From: Nicotiana tabacum
Taxonomy: Eukaryota; Streptophyta; Magnoliopsida; Solanales; Solanaceae
Assembly (NCBI RefSeq): GCF_000715075.1
Contig: NC_134084.1
Location: forward strand, 4,156,501-4,220,500
DNA length: 64,000 nt
Direction of reading: 5' to 3'
Shown here: piece by piece, positions 10,250 through 20,980 of the stretch
How the letters are laid out: each line of letters starts with the position of its first letter
Position numbering within the stretch: the first letter of the stretch is position 1
The notes under the pieces: model-generated
Told to the model about the DNA's origin: nothing
The model's input: the letters and a program-made list of their open reading frames with translations, nothing else
Database searches by the model: none
Position numbers and translations under genes: made by a program

Positions 10250-11370
10250 TTACGCATACCTGATTCTCGTCTTTCGAGGCGAGATACGTAGGCAACCTAC
10301 ATAGGGTCCGATCTTCTTAGTGAGTCTTAGGTTCTTAACTTCGGGGGTCGTAGCCAAATCTTGCATGTCTAGCCACGTTTGGTCACATCGGCCGTTTTTG
10401 TAAATTTTCGCAAAAGTGACTTTTTAATTCATGTCTTAGAGTCCTAGGTCCACCACAAGGTGTCCTCATAGTTTAAGGTCCATTCCTATTGAATTTGCAT
10501 GCTTAGCCATTTTTGGCCATATAGGCCATTTCTGCAAAGTGTGGTTATTTTTGCAAAGTAACTTTAGGGATTATGATTCCTTGAAGTTTAAGGCCATATA
10601 GGCCTTTATGAGGTGTTTCCATGTGTTAGCCTTCACACTTATTGAGTTTTGCACTTCCTGTCACTTTTGGTTTAATAAGCTTTTTTGCAAAAACAACTTT
10701 ATTTGTGTCTTGCATGTGTCCAATAGGAAGTGTTACGGTCTCACATAGTGTCTCGAATCAATAATTCTATTTGTTCTTATTTTGCTCATTCAGGTATGGA
10801 TCCATGTACTAGAGCTCGAGCATGACAGATACCCCAAGACAATTGCATTTGGGAGCTTGTTTGAGGAAACTTTTTATGTTTTGAGTCTATTTTTGTGGTG
10901 TTTTTTTTCACTTTCTAGTCTTGTCTAGTAGTATACAGTCTTTTAGTTAATGTCAGAATTTGTCGTAATAGTTGAGTTTGTTGAGTCTCTCGTTATCGTA
11001 CTTACTGTTTCGTATTTGAAAACCGAAAAAAGTTATAAACGAAAAATCCAAAAAGATTTTTGTTTTTAGTTTATTTGGTCCATTACTTTTCTAGAACTAC
11101 GCTTGATCCGATTCATGTGGAACATGATACATAGACAACTTACATAGGGTTCGATCAAATCATTTTAAAAATTAAAAGAAAAAAAAGGATGAAGTTGTGG
11201 GATGTAAGAAATGAGAGTAAAGAAAAGAGTGACAATCAGAAAGAAAAAGAGAAGTTGTGGGATGTAAGAAATGAGAGTAAAGAAAAGAGTGACAATCAGA
11301 AAGAAAAAGAGAGGAAAGAAAATGGAAAAAATGAAGAGGAAAAGGGGCAAGAAGATAAACTTGGGACGAT
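10250..11370 (+). mobile_element. Old fragment of Ogre-type retroelement leader
   Basis: Two landmarks tie it to the Ogre leaders further right: GATTC-hairpin-GATACGTAGGCAACCTAC...GGGTCCGATC (10261-10313) and GATTC-hairpin-GATACATAGACAACTTAC...GGGTTCGATC (11110-11155). In Ogre-A the same pair occurs at 47691 and 48466, about 775 bp apart; here the spacing is about 850 bp. The intervening DNA has no open frame. A perfect 60-bp duplication (11191-11250, 11251-11310) of purine-rich DNA follows. No LTR, PBS or gag is left. Confidence 0.65.
11191..11310. repeat. Perfect 60-bp tandem duplication
   Basis: Two identical purine-rich units (GAAGTTGTGGGATGTAAGAA...) are head to tail with no mismatch, implying a recent duplication. 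Confidence 0.95.
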
Positions 11371-11624
11371 GTCAATATGACCTTCGTACCCTCGAAGTCA
11401 TTTTAGAACCGATAATCGTGACTAGATAAATTGCACATAATTTGAGATTATCCTATGTTAAATGTCCTAACGCTAACGTGATGACTTCATTTTGTTCTTC
11501 TTTGTTATATTCATTATAGTAGAAAGGTGGTTGGTTTGTGGTTCTTAAACTGGTAAATCTTCCCTACAACATAAAGTCGAAAGGCAATAGCAGATGACAA
11601 CGGAATTGAGTTGGTTGATACTGA
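11371..11624. other. Spacer left of the CACTA element
   Basis: No gene or recognised repeat. The last bases before the CACTA terminus are TGA (11622-11624); these do not match the bases after the right terminus, so no 3-bp target duplication is evident. Confidence 0.5.
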
Positions 11625-11639
11625 CACTACTGGAAAATG

Positions 11640-12130
11640 TGCCTATGGCAACGCATGGAAAACCGTTGCAACAGATAGGTATACCGTTGCCATAGAGCTA
11701 TCGCAACGGTTGTGCATCCGTTACACCAGCTCGCGTGCCAATAGAGCTTAAGGGACGGTTCTTGCAACGGGTCACAAAACCGTTGCTATAGTATGGTCTA
11801 TCGCAACGGTATTCCGTCTCCCTATTGGAACGACTATGCTTATCAACTGCAACGGTTGAAATCCATTGCCATAACATTTAACTCAACGGTCAATAACCGT
11901 TACCATATCGTTTAAGCAACAATTATGTAAGCTATTGTTACGACTATATATGACTGAGAACGATTTTTTCCAGCTACTGCGACGGTTTGAACTACCTATT
12001 GCAACGGTTTATAGCTCATTTTGGAACGATTTATAGGTCATGTCGGTTTATATTTTCTATTGGAACGTCACATGAATCCTATGGCAACGGTTCTAGTAGG
12101 CTATTGTAACAGTTTAATTGAAACGAAAAT
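11640..12130. repeat. CACTA left subterminal repeat region
   Basis: At least ten copies of GCAACGG or its complement CCGTTGC/CCGTTAC occur in both orientations within 490 bp, often preceded by TATCGC or followed by TATAG. Such clustered short motifs are the usual CACTA subterminal structure bound by the TNPA-type protein. Confidence 0.8.
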
Positions 12131-13394
12131 ATCGCCCTTATTGTAAATAAATATTTACATATACAATAAATCATAAATCACCAAAATTTATATAAATAAC
12201 AAAATGAAACTATTCATAATCTAAACTGTCCAACAAGCTAATAATATCCATAAAAGTGAAATGTTCTACTCCAATAGCACACATTTTACATTTCAAGAGT
12301 TATAAGCAAGTTTCAAAATGTTGATAACAAACATTAATCCTAGACCATGCATCTACAACAATTCAAAATTCTTCTTAAGGTCTAAATCTTCGCTGCCTCC
12401 GTCTTCCATTTCTTCAGAGAAATTAACATACAACTCTTAAAATGGACAAGCTGCACCAAAGCATTGTAAAAAAAAAAAGGCAACAAAAATAAGAACATGA
12501 CATTCAACTTGATCAGTTGCAAGATCTAATTGAGTTTCAGTTAAATAATGAGCAAGCATATCTATATGAATAGAGCAAAAACCAAAGAAAAAGAACAGCA
12601 AATATCATTTTCAGTTCTCCACTATATATGATGTTGTTTTGACTGAACCAAATACTTTGTTCTTGATAGTTATGGTGAGAGAAATTCCAAAAAAAAAAAA
12701 AAAAAAAAAGACAAATGGAGCGACACCAAGAAGTGACAAAGTTTCTGTAACCCAGAGTTGAGTGAAATTATAACTAAGTGGACATGATCAAATGATTTGT
12801 TAGTAAAATTATAACTAAGTGCCTTTGTAGTTTCATAATGTAAGTATAAGCTAGGAATTAGCTAGTTACCTAATCTAATGGCAAATTGAGATAAATTATT
12901 AACCAAAGCACGTTTAATCAATTGCTATAGCAGTGAGATATTTGGCCATAGATTCTTCTACTTTGAAAGAATGAGCAAGAACTTGGTCACAAAATAATAT
13001 GCACATTCAGCAGAAATATATTTTGTTCTACATCAAACATGACTTTTGTAATAAGGCCTTTCATTTGGTTATCATATGACAGTCAAAACCAGAACATGCC
13101 TAGGTGAGCAAGAGAACAGCAGGTAAAAACACAAAAACCTCCATAAAAAAATCAGCAGAAACCTTCATTAAAATGCAGCTGAAAAGGTGCTAAAAACACA
13201 ACAAAATAGCTGTAAAAATTACCCAAAAATGCAGCAAACAACAGCAAATATCACCCAAAATGCAGTAAAACAGCTGTAAAAATAAGCTTCCCAAAGCTGC
13301 TGTAAAATGCAGCAATTCTCCTTCCCAAACACATAAAAAAATAGGAGAAGAAAGAAGAAAGAGAAGAGGTGTAACACTTGGTACGGACTGACCT
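12131..13394. other. CACTA interior, noncoding or unrecognised
   Basis: Mostly AT-rich. The minus strand at about 12355-12424 has an acidic reading (EEMEDGGSEDLDL) ending in a stop, which could be the last exon of the transposase gene, but no splice link could be shown. An A-run lies near 12690-12709. Between 13090 and 13310, AAATGCAGC-type phrases recur (ATGCAGC, CAGCTGTAAAA). Confidence 0.45.
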
Positions 13395-13400
13395 TGATTG

Positions 13401-14911
13401 TTACTGCTGACGATTGAACTTTTCCTTCATTCTTTGTTGCATCCTCTCTTCCATTTTCTCTATTTTTTGTTGCATCGTCTCATCAGTAGCATTTACAGAG
13501 GATCTAGAATCTCCCATTTTCTTTTTTAAGATAGTCTTGGTAACTCCTCGACCATACAATCTTTTGCGACCTGGATGCTCAGGTCGCATGACTGATGCAA
13601 AAGCGTCAACTTAATCACTGCCATCTTTACTTTCTTGAGTTGATTGTATTCTCACCATTTCAGCCTACAAACCAATGCAAGAGAAAAGGGTTAAGAAAAT
13701 AAAATTGAGTCAATAATTAAGAACAAATTAACTTAATAGATTATCCGAAAGTCCTATCATCTTTATGAACAAAATGGAAGAAATGAAACGTCAATATTCA
13801 AAATGGATAAATGACATGAAACGTCAATATTCAAACTTCTAAAGCTATTTGTGCATAAAGAGAGTACACAAGACAAGAGCTTGTGTTGTCCATTTCTTCC
13901 AAGTAGTTGGATCTAAATCCAACTTAAATGACATGAATATATTTTCAACAGTAACCATGTACATGGAAGAACATTGATAGAAACCACATATGACATATGA
14001 GTTCATTTTCAGTCACGACACCAGAGCAATACACAGATATGGAAACCACATGCTAAAGAGCAACAAACACTCTTAAATGACTACCATCAAACCATGGTGT
14101 GATTCACAATTATATACTCCCTCCGTTCCAGTTTATGTGAACCTATTTCCTTTTTGGTCCGTTCCAAAAAGAACGACTCCTTTCTAAATTTGGAAACAAT
14201 TTTGCTTAAACTTACAATTCTACCCTTAATGAAAAGCTTTTATAACCATACAAATACTCTAGGTCTTATTTTGACTTGTTTAGGACCACAAAATCCAAAA
14301 GTCTTCATTTTTTCTTAAACTTTGTGCCCAGTCAAACAGGTTCACATAAATTGGAACGGAGGGAGTAATAGATAATAAGTGCCTTTCACTTATCAGATGT
14401 GTGCACAGACCTCTTAGATTATAGATACTAAAGGTCATATATTTTAGAATACTCAAAGAGACCTATGCACATGGCAGAAAGGCCATATATGAACTATTTA
14501 GTGTATTGCTTGAAGGAAAATCTTTTACTGCATCATATACTTAAAGAGCCGACGAGTACAAAACTAGTAAACCATACTAAAAATCACATCAAACATTAAA
14601 TTAGAAGTTTCTTACAGTTTTACTAGTTGTATTCTCATATGAGCCTTTGTATACTCGACCATGTTTTCTTTTTCTTGTAGCCACCAAGATGTCCTTACTT
14701 GATAGAGTATCCGAAGTATCAGCAATTTCCTTCTTTTTTGCCTAGATACATAAAAGCTGGTATAAGAATCTTTTATGCAAAGTTAGCAAGTTCATAGTTT
14801 AAAAAAAAGAAGAGAAAACATCAAACCTCGCGGATTAGAGCATAACTTTTTGCAATCAGTGTGTGGATACCTCAACTCTTTTCGATTCTCTGTATTGGTT
14901 TTGGACATTTT
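13401..14911 (-). pseudogene. Transposase_24 / Ptta-type CACTA transposase remnant (exons)
   Basis: Minus-strand exon-like pieces are recognisable. Exon c (13664-13401), preceded by a TTGTAG acceptor, holds VMRPEHPGRKRLYGRGVTKT and a basic helix ending KFNRQQ; HPGR..YGRGVTKT is characteristic of plant En/Spm Ptta (Transposase_24) proteins. Exon b (14741-14616) has TATCTAG acceptor and GTAAG donor, is 126 bp, and joins exon c in phase; it carries ATRKRKHGRVYK. A further piece (14911-14827) resembles the NRKELRYPHT block of the family but does not join in phase. An in-frame TAA interrupts exon c just before the VDAFASVM block. These TNPA-like proteins bind subterminal repeats; this copy cannot make the full protein. 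Confidence 0.7.
14117..14365. mobile_element. Stowaway MITE (Tc1/mariner)
   Basis: A 249-bp element flanked by TA on both sides (14115-14116, 14366-14367). The left end CTCCCTCCGTTCCAGTTTAT and the inverted right end CTCCCTCCGTTCCAATTTAT are near-identical TIRs. It lies in the intron between exons b and c of the transposase remnant. Confidence 0.95.
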
Positions 14912-15477
14912 CTGCAAATAAATACGTCAATCAACACACTTTTGGTAGCAGCCCACACTGACCTTAAAACCAATTCGTGAAACATAATGGAGTTGTAAAA
15001 TAGCTAACAACTGACCAATCTCATATTTTTTTCGATCATTAAAATCCCTTACTAACTGAATATTCCAACCAGATTCACTGTAACATTCTGAACCACACAA
15101 TCTTTGAACAAGAAAGAATTTCGAAATCTAAAATTTATTTTTCTGAGAAGGAAATCCAGAATTTATCTTATACAATATAAACATATATGTCAAAAGGCTT
15201 TTTCTTTTATATTCTAGCTAAGAATTTTTGAGTAAGAATCAGTAGAGCTAGGTGTAGAGTTAATCCCAGCAAGGCTACTGAAATACTGAAGAAACATAAG
15301 AAGTTGATTCCTAACGTTCCAAAATAATTTGCTTTTAGAGAAATGTTGTAGTTTTTCCAATTATTTGCTTTGTATTGGTTGATGAATTTTATCGTATTTG
15401 ACCTATTTTACTTGACCAAATGTTTGGCGAGGAAGTAAGCGAGTTCATTTTCATCAACGTCGTGCATGTTTTTATGC

Positions 15478-15835
15478 TTTTAATTAAAGTGCTAGAGAAA
15501 CCACCTTCTCTCATAACCCTACTAACACTAGGGTCATCTAAAATGTACAAAATGAACTGTTCTAACTCAACCTTAATAGCCAGAAGAGGCTGCTATTGCT
15601 GTTGTTCTATGCAGCCTCTTCTCTGATGAGCTTGTGCTCTTTTGAGTGCAGCAATGAAAGCATTAGACAAACAAGGATGGCCATGAAGGAGTGGACCAGG
15701 ACTTGTTGGAAGCCTATTAAGTGCCACATTAAAACATAGCTCAACAGCTCTACACTGAAGAGGATGATGATGATGAGAAATGGCTATATGATTTGGTTGT
15801 GATTTGAGACAAGCCCTTCTAAGAAGATAAAACAT
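15478..15835 (-). pseudogene. Captured N-terminal fragment of an SMXL (SMAX1-LIKE / D53 family) gene
   Basis: The minus-strand reading starts at [10 protein letters not shown], runs through a His-run, [28 protein letters not shown] and [17 protein letters not shown], meets an in-frame TAG at 15593-15595 inside the Gln run, and continues in frame with [20 protein letters not shown] to about 15478. I recognise this order as the double Clp-N domain of SMXL proteins, closest to the SMXL3/4/5 type. Intact family members are about 1000 residues; here only some 115 codons remain, without the N-terminal start or the P-loop part. SMXL proteins are nuclear repressors in strigolactone/karrikin signalling or phloem development. 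Position between CACTA ends, near the transposase exons and in the same orientation, indicates gene-fragment capture (inference). Confidence 0.8.
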
Positions 15836-16390
15836 ATATTCTGATGAACTGTAAGTAATTCAAACCAGGAACTAATATTCTGCTCACTGTGAAACCAAAA
15901 TCACGGCAATCACAAGGTTAATTTAGTTCAAGAATTGCAATATTAGATGGAAGAATTACAGGAAACCTAGACGTAAAAAACACATAAATATAGTAATAGC
16001 TTTTTCACTTTAACCCGACTTAACTGGGAGTTCAGAAAGAAAAAGGCAAAATTATATCTAAATTTAAACTTTATCCCTTCGATCTAGCGCGGGATTTAAG
16101 ACTATAGAAGCAAATTGCTCGTTAAATACAAAGCAAAATGCTGCTAGTCTGCTTCAAAGGGGAAAATATGCGACCTTTACAAAAGAAAACATGATTAAAT
16201 TAGGATGATTTTTTTTATTTTTCTCATAAAATCGAGAGCAAAAATGGAGGAATTACGGTACAAAAAGACCCTAATAGATCTCTAACTTAGAATCAAAGCT
16301 TCAGTAGAAAATACTCACCACTTTAAGGAAGGAAGAAATTAATAAGTTGAACAAGAAAGAATGAGCGCTCTTCGATTTCCAACTTGTCTT

Positions 16391-16944
16391 TGTATTGGGA
16401 AAAAACTGAGTTTATATTAAAGATGATGTGACATGACACGTGGATTAGTTAAATGGTCAAAACGCAACAATTGACTAAGAGGCACGGATAGAGACAGTCA
16501 CGGGAAGAAAAATTTAAATAAGCACGAGACGACGTATAGATACGAGTCTCGTACTAATTTAAATTATTTACAGCCAACGGATTAGAAGGCATTGAAGACA
16601 AAGATCTGATGACAGAAAGGAGTCCAAATTCATTATTAAATACTTGATACGTTACAAAATTGGTATTTAATAGGAATGATTGTATAACGGCTTATTTAAT
16701 GTCATTTATTACTCATAATTATATCATTAAAGCTGAGGCTTCATTCCTTTACCTAGAATTATCTATAAAAGGAAGAAGTATCATCATTTGTAAGGACACA
16801 GAATACTATTGAGAATTCATTGAAATACACAACTATTTGCTTTTTTTACCATCATTCTCAAAAGTATTTTATTTTGTCTCCTGATTATCAGTAACCCGAA
16901 TTTCTTTTTAGCTTTGACAAAAGACTCAGATTTTTGGTTAAACA
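16391..16944 (+). repeat. 5' LTR of Tat-1
   Basis: Begins TGTATTGGGAAAA and ends TTAAACA immediately before the PBS, giving the usual TG...CA. A TATA box (TATAAAA, 16764-16770) lies about 30 bp before the likely transcription start near 16797. It is 554 bp and intact. Confidence 0.88.
16764..16770 (+). promoter_or_regulatory. LTR TATA box
   Basis: TATAAAAGG context in the 5' LTR; the same sequence is kept in the 3' LTR at 27113-27119, which could fire outward into the CACTA right end. Confidence 0.7.
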
Positions 16945-16946
16945 AA

Positions 16947-16969
16947 TTGGTTCCGTTACCGGGAATCTG
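16947..16969 (+). other. Primer binding site of Tat-1
   Basis: TTGGTTCCGTTACCGGGAAT starts two bases after the LTR. It is a slightly diverged version of the TGGCGCCGTTGCCGGGGAT PBS complementary to the tRNA-Asp 3' end, as in Athila/Tat elements. Confidence 0.75.
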
Positions 16970-17012
16970 ATAATCTTTCCTTTTAAGCTATATCTTATCT
17001 ATTGTCATCACC

Positions 17013-19226
17013 ATGTCAAACAACAACGCCGACAACAATAGTAATAACACATTGGGAAACCATGAGAATCAAATACATCAAAATCAAGATGACGTGGTTC
17101 CTTCTCCTCTAAATTCACCACGTCAATCTCGTGAAGACACTCCTGTTACTGAATCCCGTGCTGATCAACAAGAGCAATCTGAACATTTTGAAGGAGTTAC
17201 AACTGAAGCTTTGCAAAAGCTAATTGATGCACAGGTCGGCAAAGCTCTTCAGGCACTTGTTAGTCGATTGCCTGCTGCGCCACCCACACCAACTCCTAAT
17301 AATAATACATTGGAGAATCCCCGTTCTGGTCTTGATAATTCTGGAAATGGAGCAACCCCCAGTGAACCACAGGAAGGGGGACCAGGTAATTTAAATAATT
17401 CATATTTGCAAAATTTAGTACTAACCTTGCAGAAACAGCTTAAGGAACAAAATGAGCGTATTGAACAAATCCCTGGAGTTCCGCCTATAATAAAAGGAGT
17501 AGACATGGACAAATACTCACAACAACCATGGAAGCCTAGTGCTGCTCCCCTTCCAATTCCGAAAAAGTTCAAAATGCCTGACATCCCGAAATATGATGGT
17601 ACTACAGACCCACGTGACCACGTGACTGCATTTACAACAGGCGTAAAAGGCAACGACTTGAACAAACAAGAAATTGAATCAGTATTGGTCAAGAAATTTG
17701 GAGAAACACTCACCAAGGGTGCATTAACCTGGTATTCTCTTTTATTTGAAAATTCTATTAATTCTTTTGCTGAGCTTGCAGATTCTTTTATTAAAGCACA
17801 TTCGGGAGCACAAAAGGTTGAGAAAAGAATGGAAGATATTTTCAAAATCAAACAAGGGGATTCAGAGCTGCTTAGAAACTTTGTTGATAGATTCCAGCGT
17901 GAAAGAATGACTCTACCTCGTGTGCCTGACAATTGGGCTGCTATAGCCTTTGCAAGTAATTTAAATGACAAAAGTTCTGAAGTCACGAGACGACTCAAAG
18001 AAAGCCTTCGAGAATTTCCTGCAACCACATGGAATGATGTTTACAACAGGTATAGCACGAAGTTGCGAATCGAAGAAGATACCGTACCTAAGCTTCATCA
18101 TAAAGAAAGGGGCAGTACCCGAAGGTCAGAAACCGAAAAAAGATCAGGTAAAAATAGGTATGATCCATATATGGGACCTGCAGGAAAAGACCCACGGTCG
18201 AAACAAGATAGCCAGCAATATGATCAAAAATCGAGGAACCGAGATTCTGGCTCTTCTTCAAAGTTCAGGAATGATCGGAACAGACAAGAATCACGAGATG
18301 ATGACAGGAGTTTAAAGGCACGATTCGGCGGATATAATTTTAATGTCTCTACCTCCGAGCTCGTAGCTGTTTTAAGAAGCATGGGAGATAAGGTACGGTG
18401 GCCAAAAGAGATGCGGTCAAATCCAAGTAGACGCAATCAAGATCATTGGTGCGAATTTCACAACGATCACGGGCACAAAACTTCAGAATGTAGATTCCTG
18501 CAGAGTGAAGTGGATCATTTATTGAAGCAAGGGTACCTCACTGAGTTATTTAGTGAGAAAGGAAAACTAGCTTATATGAAAAACAGACAAGAGCCACCAC
18601 AACCTCCTTCACCCAAGAGGACAATGAATATCATAAGCGGGGGAGAAGATATTCACGGCATAACCTACACAGCCTCCAACAAGGTTTCTAAGGTAACGAT
18701 TACACACGGGAAACGGGTGCGGCAGGTCCTTGAAAATGAAAGTATTTCGTTCGATGACGCAGATACCGAAGGAGTGACAACTCCACATAATGACGCACTG
18801 GTAATATCTTTACTTGTACATGATACTAATGTAAAACGAGTTTTGATTGATCCAGGGAGTTCTGTAAATATTATATTACTAAGGGTACTACGAGAAATGC
18901 AAGCTGAAGACAAAATGATACCCAAGGCGCACACCTTGTCAGGCTTCGACAATTCAAGTGTAGTAACAAAAGGTGAGGTATTTCTAACAACTTTTGCTAT
19001 GGGTGTTGTGAAGGAAACTAAATTTCAGGTAGTTGATATGGAAATGGCCTACAATATGATCATGGGGAGACCATGGATACACGATATGGATGCTGTCCCA
19101 TCAACTCTACATCAGGTTATTAAATTCCCATCACCATGGGGAATTTGCCAAATTCGTGGGGATCAACAGATGGCTAGAAGTGTCAACGCTGTAACAAGTA
19201 CGAGCGCCGCAAATAAAGAAAAATAG
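17013..19226 (+). CDS. gag-pro: Tat-1 gag-protease polyprotein
   Basis: An unbroken frame of 737 codons starts 45 bp after the PBS. The first 150 residues are Asn/Gln-rich and disordered. The gag capsid-like domain covers about 195-350 (YDGTTDPRDHV, LTWYSLL, FKIKQGDSELLRNFVDRF). A basic, charged linker follows (about 360-440). A knuckle-like CEFHNDHGHKTSEC lies near residue 480. The retropepsin-like segment is near 600-690 with VLIDPGSSVNII, where the catalytic Asp is about residue 612; the middle residue of the usual D-T/S-G is Pro here. IMGRPWIHDM marks its C-terminal part. The frame ends at TAG 19224-19226, directly followed by CAATTA, and stays open in the same frame into the RT leader. 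Gag forms virus-like particles and the protease matures them. A possible leaky stop is treated in the findings. Confidence 0.9.
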   Translation: MSNNNADNNSNNTLGNHENQIHQNQDDVVPSPLNSPRQSREDTPVTESRADQQEQSEHFEGVTTEALQKLIDAQVGKALQALVSRLPAAPPTPTPNNNTLENPRSGLDNSGNGATPSEPQEGGPGNLNNSYLQNLVLTLQKQLKEQNERIEQIPGVPPIIKGVDMDKYSQQPWKPSAAPLPIPKKFKMPDIPKYDGTTDPRDHVTAFTTGVKGNDLNKQEIESVLVKKFGETLTKGALTWYSLLFENSINSFAELADSFIKAHSGAQKVEKRMEDIFKIKQGDSELLRNFVDRFQRERMTLPRVPDNWAAIAFASNLNDKSSEVTRRLKESLREFPATTWNDVYNRYSTKLRIEEDTVPKLHHKERGSTRRSETEKRSGKNRYDPYMGPAGKDPRSKQDSQQYDQKSRNRDSGSSSKFRNDRNRQESRDDDRSLKARFGGYNFNVSTSELVAVLRSMGDKVRWPKEMRSNPSRRNQDHWCEFHNDHGHKTSECRFLQSEVDHLLKQGYLTELFSEKGKLAYMKNRQEPPQPPSPKRTMNIISGGEDIHGITYTASNKVSKVTITHGKRVRQVLENESISFDDADTEGVTTPHNDALVISLLVHDTNVKRVLIDPGSSVNIILLRVLREMQAEDKMIPKAHTLSGFDNSSVVTKGEVFLTTFAMGVVKETKFQVVDMEMAYNMIMGRPWIHDMDAVPSTLHQVIKFPSPWGICQIRGDQQMARSVNAVTSTSAANKEK

Positions 19227-19232
19227 CAATTA
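19224..19232 (+). promoter_or_regulatory. Candidate translational readthrough signal (UAG CAA UUA)
   Basis: The gag-protease frame ends AAA TAG and continues in frame CAA TTA CAA GAA. UAG-CAR-YYA is the type I leaky-stop context known from tobamoviruses. The pol leader resumes in the same frame with no other stop until 19647, so readthrough would yield a gag-pro-pol fusion. Tat-2 has NKEK-TAG at the corresponding place (37538-37540). Confidence 0.65.
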
Positions 19233-20980
19233 CAAGAAACAGTTGAAGGTAAAAAAGATCAAACTTCAACTGAACAGGAAAAGACGGATTTGGACTCAAT
19301 ACCTGACACAATTCAAGAACCTGAAGAAAATGAAAGCATCAAAACGACAATTGAAGAGCTTGAGGCAGTGATGTTATTTGATCAATGGCCTGAACGGAAG
19401 GTTTATGTCGGGGCCAATTTAAGCACGAACATGCGAGGTATGATAATCGAATTTTTAAAAGCTAACTTAGACTGCTTTGCTTGGTCCCACGCTGATATGA
19501 CAGGGATACCACCAAATGTGATGACTCACAAACTCAATGAGGACCCTTCTTTCACACCAATAAAGCAAAAGAAACGGAAGCAAGGTGCTTTCAAGAACCA
19601 GGTGATTCAGGACGAAGTCCAAAAATTTAAAAATCGAATCAATCCGTAAGGTAAAATATCCTACTTGGTTAGCTAACACGGTGGTTGTACCCAAGAAAAA
19701 TGGTAAGTGGCGTGTTTGTGTAGATTATACCGATTTAAATAAAGCCTGTCCAAAAGATTCCTTTCCCTTACCGCATATAGACCAACTAATTGATGCAACC
19801 GCAGGTCATGAACTTTTAAGTTTTTTAGATGCATACTCGGGATATAATCAAATTAAAATGGATCCTGGTGATGAAGAAAAAACTTCTTTCATCACAGACA
19901 GGGGGACTTACTGTTATAAAGTAATGCCCTTTGGCCTCAAAAATGCTGGGGCAACCTATCAAAGGTTGGTCACCAAAATGTTCCAAGAACATTTAGGGAA
20001 AACAATGGAGGTATATATAGACGATATGCTCGTCAAAACCCAGCAATCTCATGATCATATTTCTCATCTATCTGTTACTTTTGAAATTTTGCGAAAATTT
20101 AATATGAAACTCAACCCAGAAAAATGTGCATTTGGAGTTGCATCAGGTAAGTTTTTGGGTTTTCTTGTTTCTAATCGTGGTATTGAAGTGAATCCTTCTC
20201 AAATCAAAGCAATAGAAGAAACCCCTGATATCCTTACTAATAAAAAGGAAGTACAAAGATTAACGGGAAGAATTGCAGCTTTGGGGAGATTTATTTCCAA
20301 ATCCTCAGAAAGGTGCTTTAAGTTTTTCTCTGCACTTAAAAAGCAAGATCATTTTGAATGGAATGAAGATTGTCAACAAGCCCTTAGAAATTTGAAAGCT
20401 TATTTGTCAAAACCACCGTTGTTGGCAAAACCAAAGGTGGGGAAAAACTTCTCATCTATCTGGCCGTATCTGAAGTCGCGGTGAGTGCTGTTTTAGTTCG
20501 CGAGGACCAAGGTAAACAATCTCCTATTTATTATGTAAGTAAGTCCTTATTGGAAGCTGAGACACGATACCCACAGCTAGAAAAATTAGCATTAGCTTTG
20601 ATCATGACATCTAGAAAATTAAGACCTTATTTTCAATGTCATCCCATTGTTGTAGTTACTGCTTTTCCGCTTCGAAATATCTTGCATAAACACGAACTTT
20701 CAGGAAGATTAGCAAAATGGGCTATAGAACTAAGTGAATATGAAGTTATTTATCAACCCAGGACCGCTATAAAGTCTAAAGTACTAGCTGATTTCGTGGC
20801 TGATTTTAGCCAGGGGATGCATTTAGAAGCAGAAAAAGAATTACTAGTTTTTAATGGTGCGAACCCGGAGACTTGGGTTTTATTCACTGACGGTTCATCT
20901 AATGTAAAAGGGGCAGGCCTAGGAATAGTCCTCGTACCACCTGCGGGTGAGACCATTAGACATGCTATAAATGTCATTCT
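19227..20980 (+). pseudogene. pol: Tat-1 reverse transcriptase and RNase H N-terminal half, frameshifted
   Basis: The leader from 19227 runs in the gag frame to about 19630 (FDQWPERKVYVGANL; LDCFAWSHADMTGIP). An extra base in the A/T-run at about 19621-19637 then shifts the frame. RT follows at about 19640-20440: VVPKKNGKWRVCVDYTDLNK, FLDAYSGYNQI, FITDRGTYCYKVMPFGLKNA and the catalytic YIDD at 20014-20025. A second shift (one base lost, about 20440, GTGGGGAAAAAC) precedes the RH-type segment with SPIYYVSK, HKHELSGRLAKWA and the RNase H signature TDGSS (Asp near 20889). A third shift near 20965 separates this from the next part. Catalytic residues are kept, so decay is recent. Confidence 0.88.

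Noticed and set aside
10740..11000. Host gene exon
   Set aside because: No frame or splice pattern; it lies between two hairpin motifs of an old Ogre leader.
11165..11380. Lys/Glu-rich 63-codon frame
   Set aside because: Product of the perfect 60-bp purine-rich duplication.
17249..18028. 259-codon minus frame within Tat-1 gag
   Set aside because: Fully antisense to the gag coding region, no domain; open only because of gag codon use.
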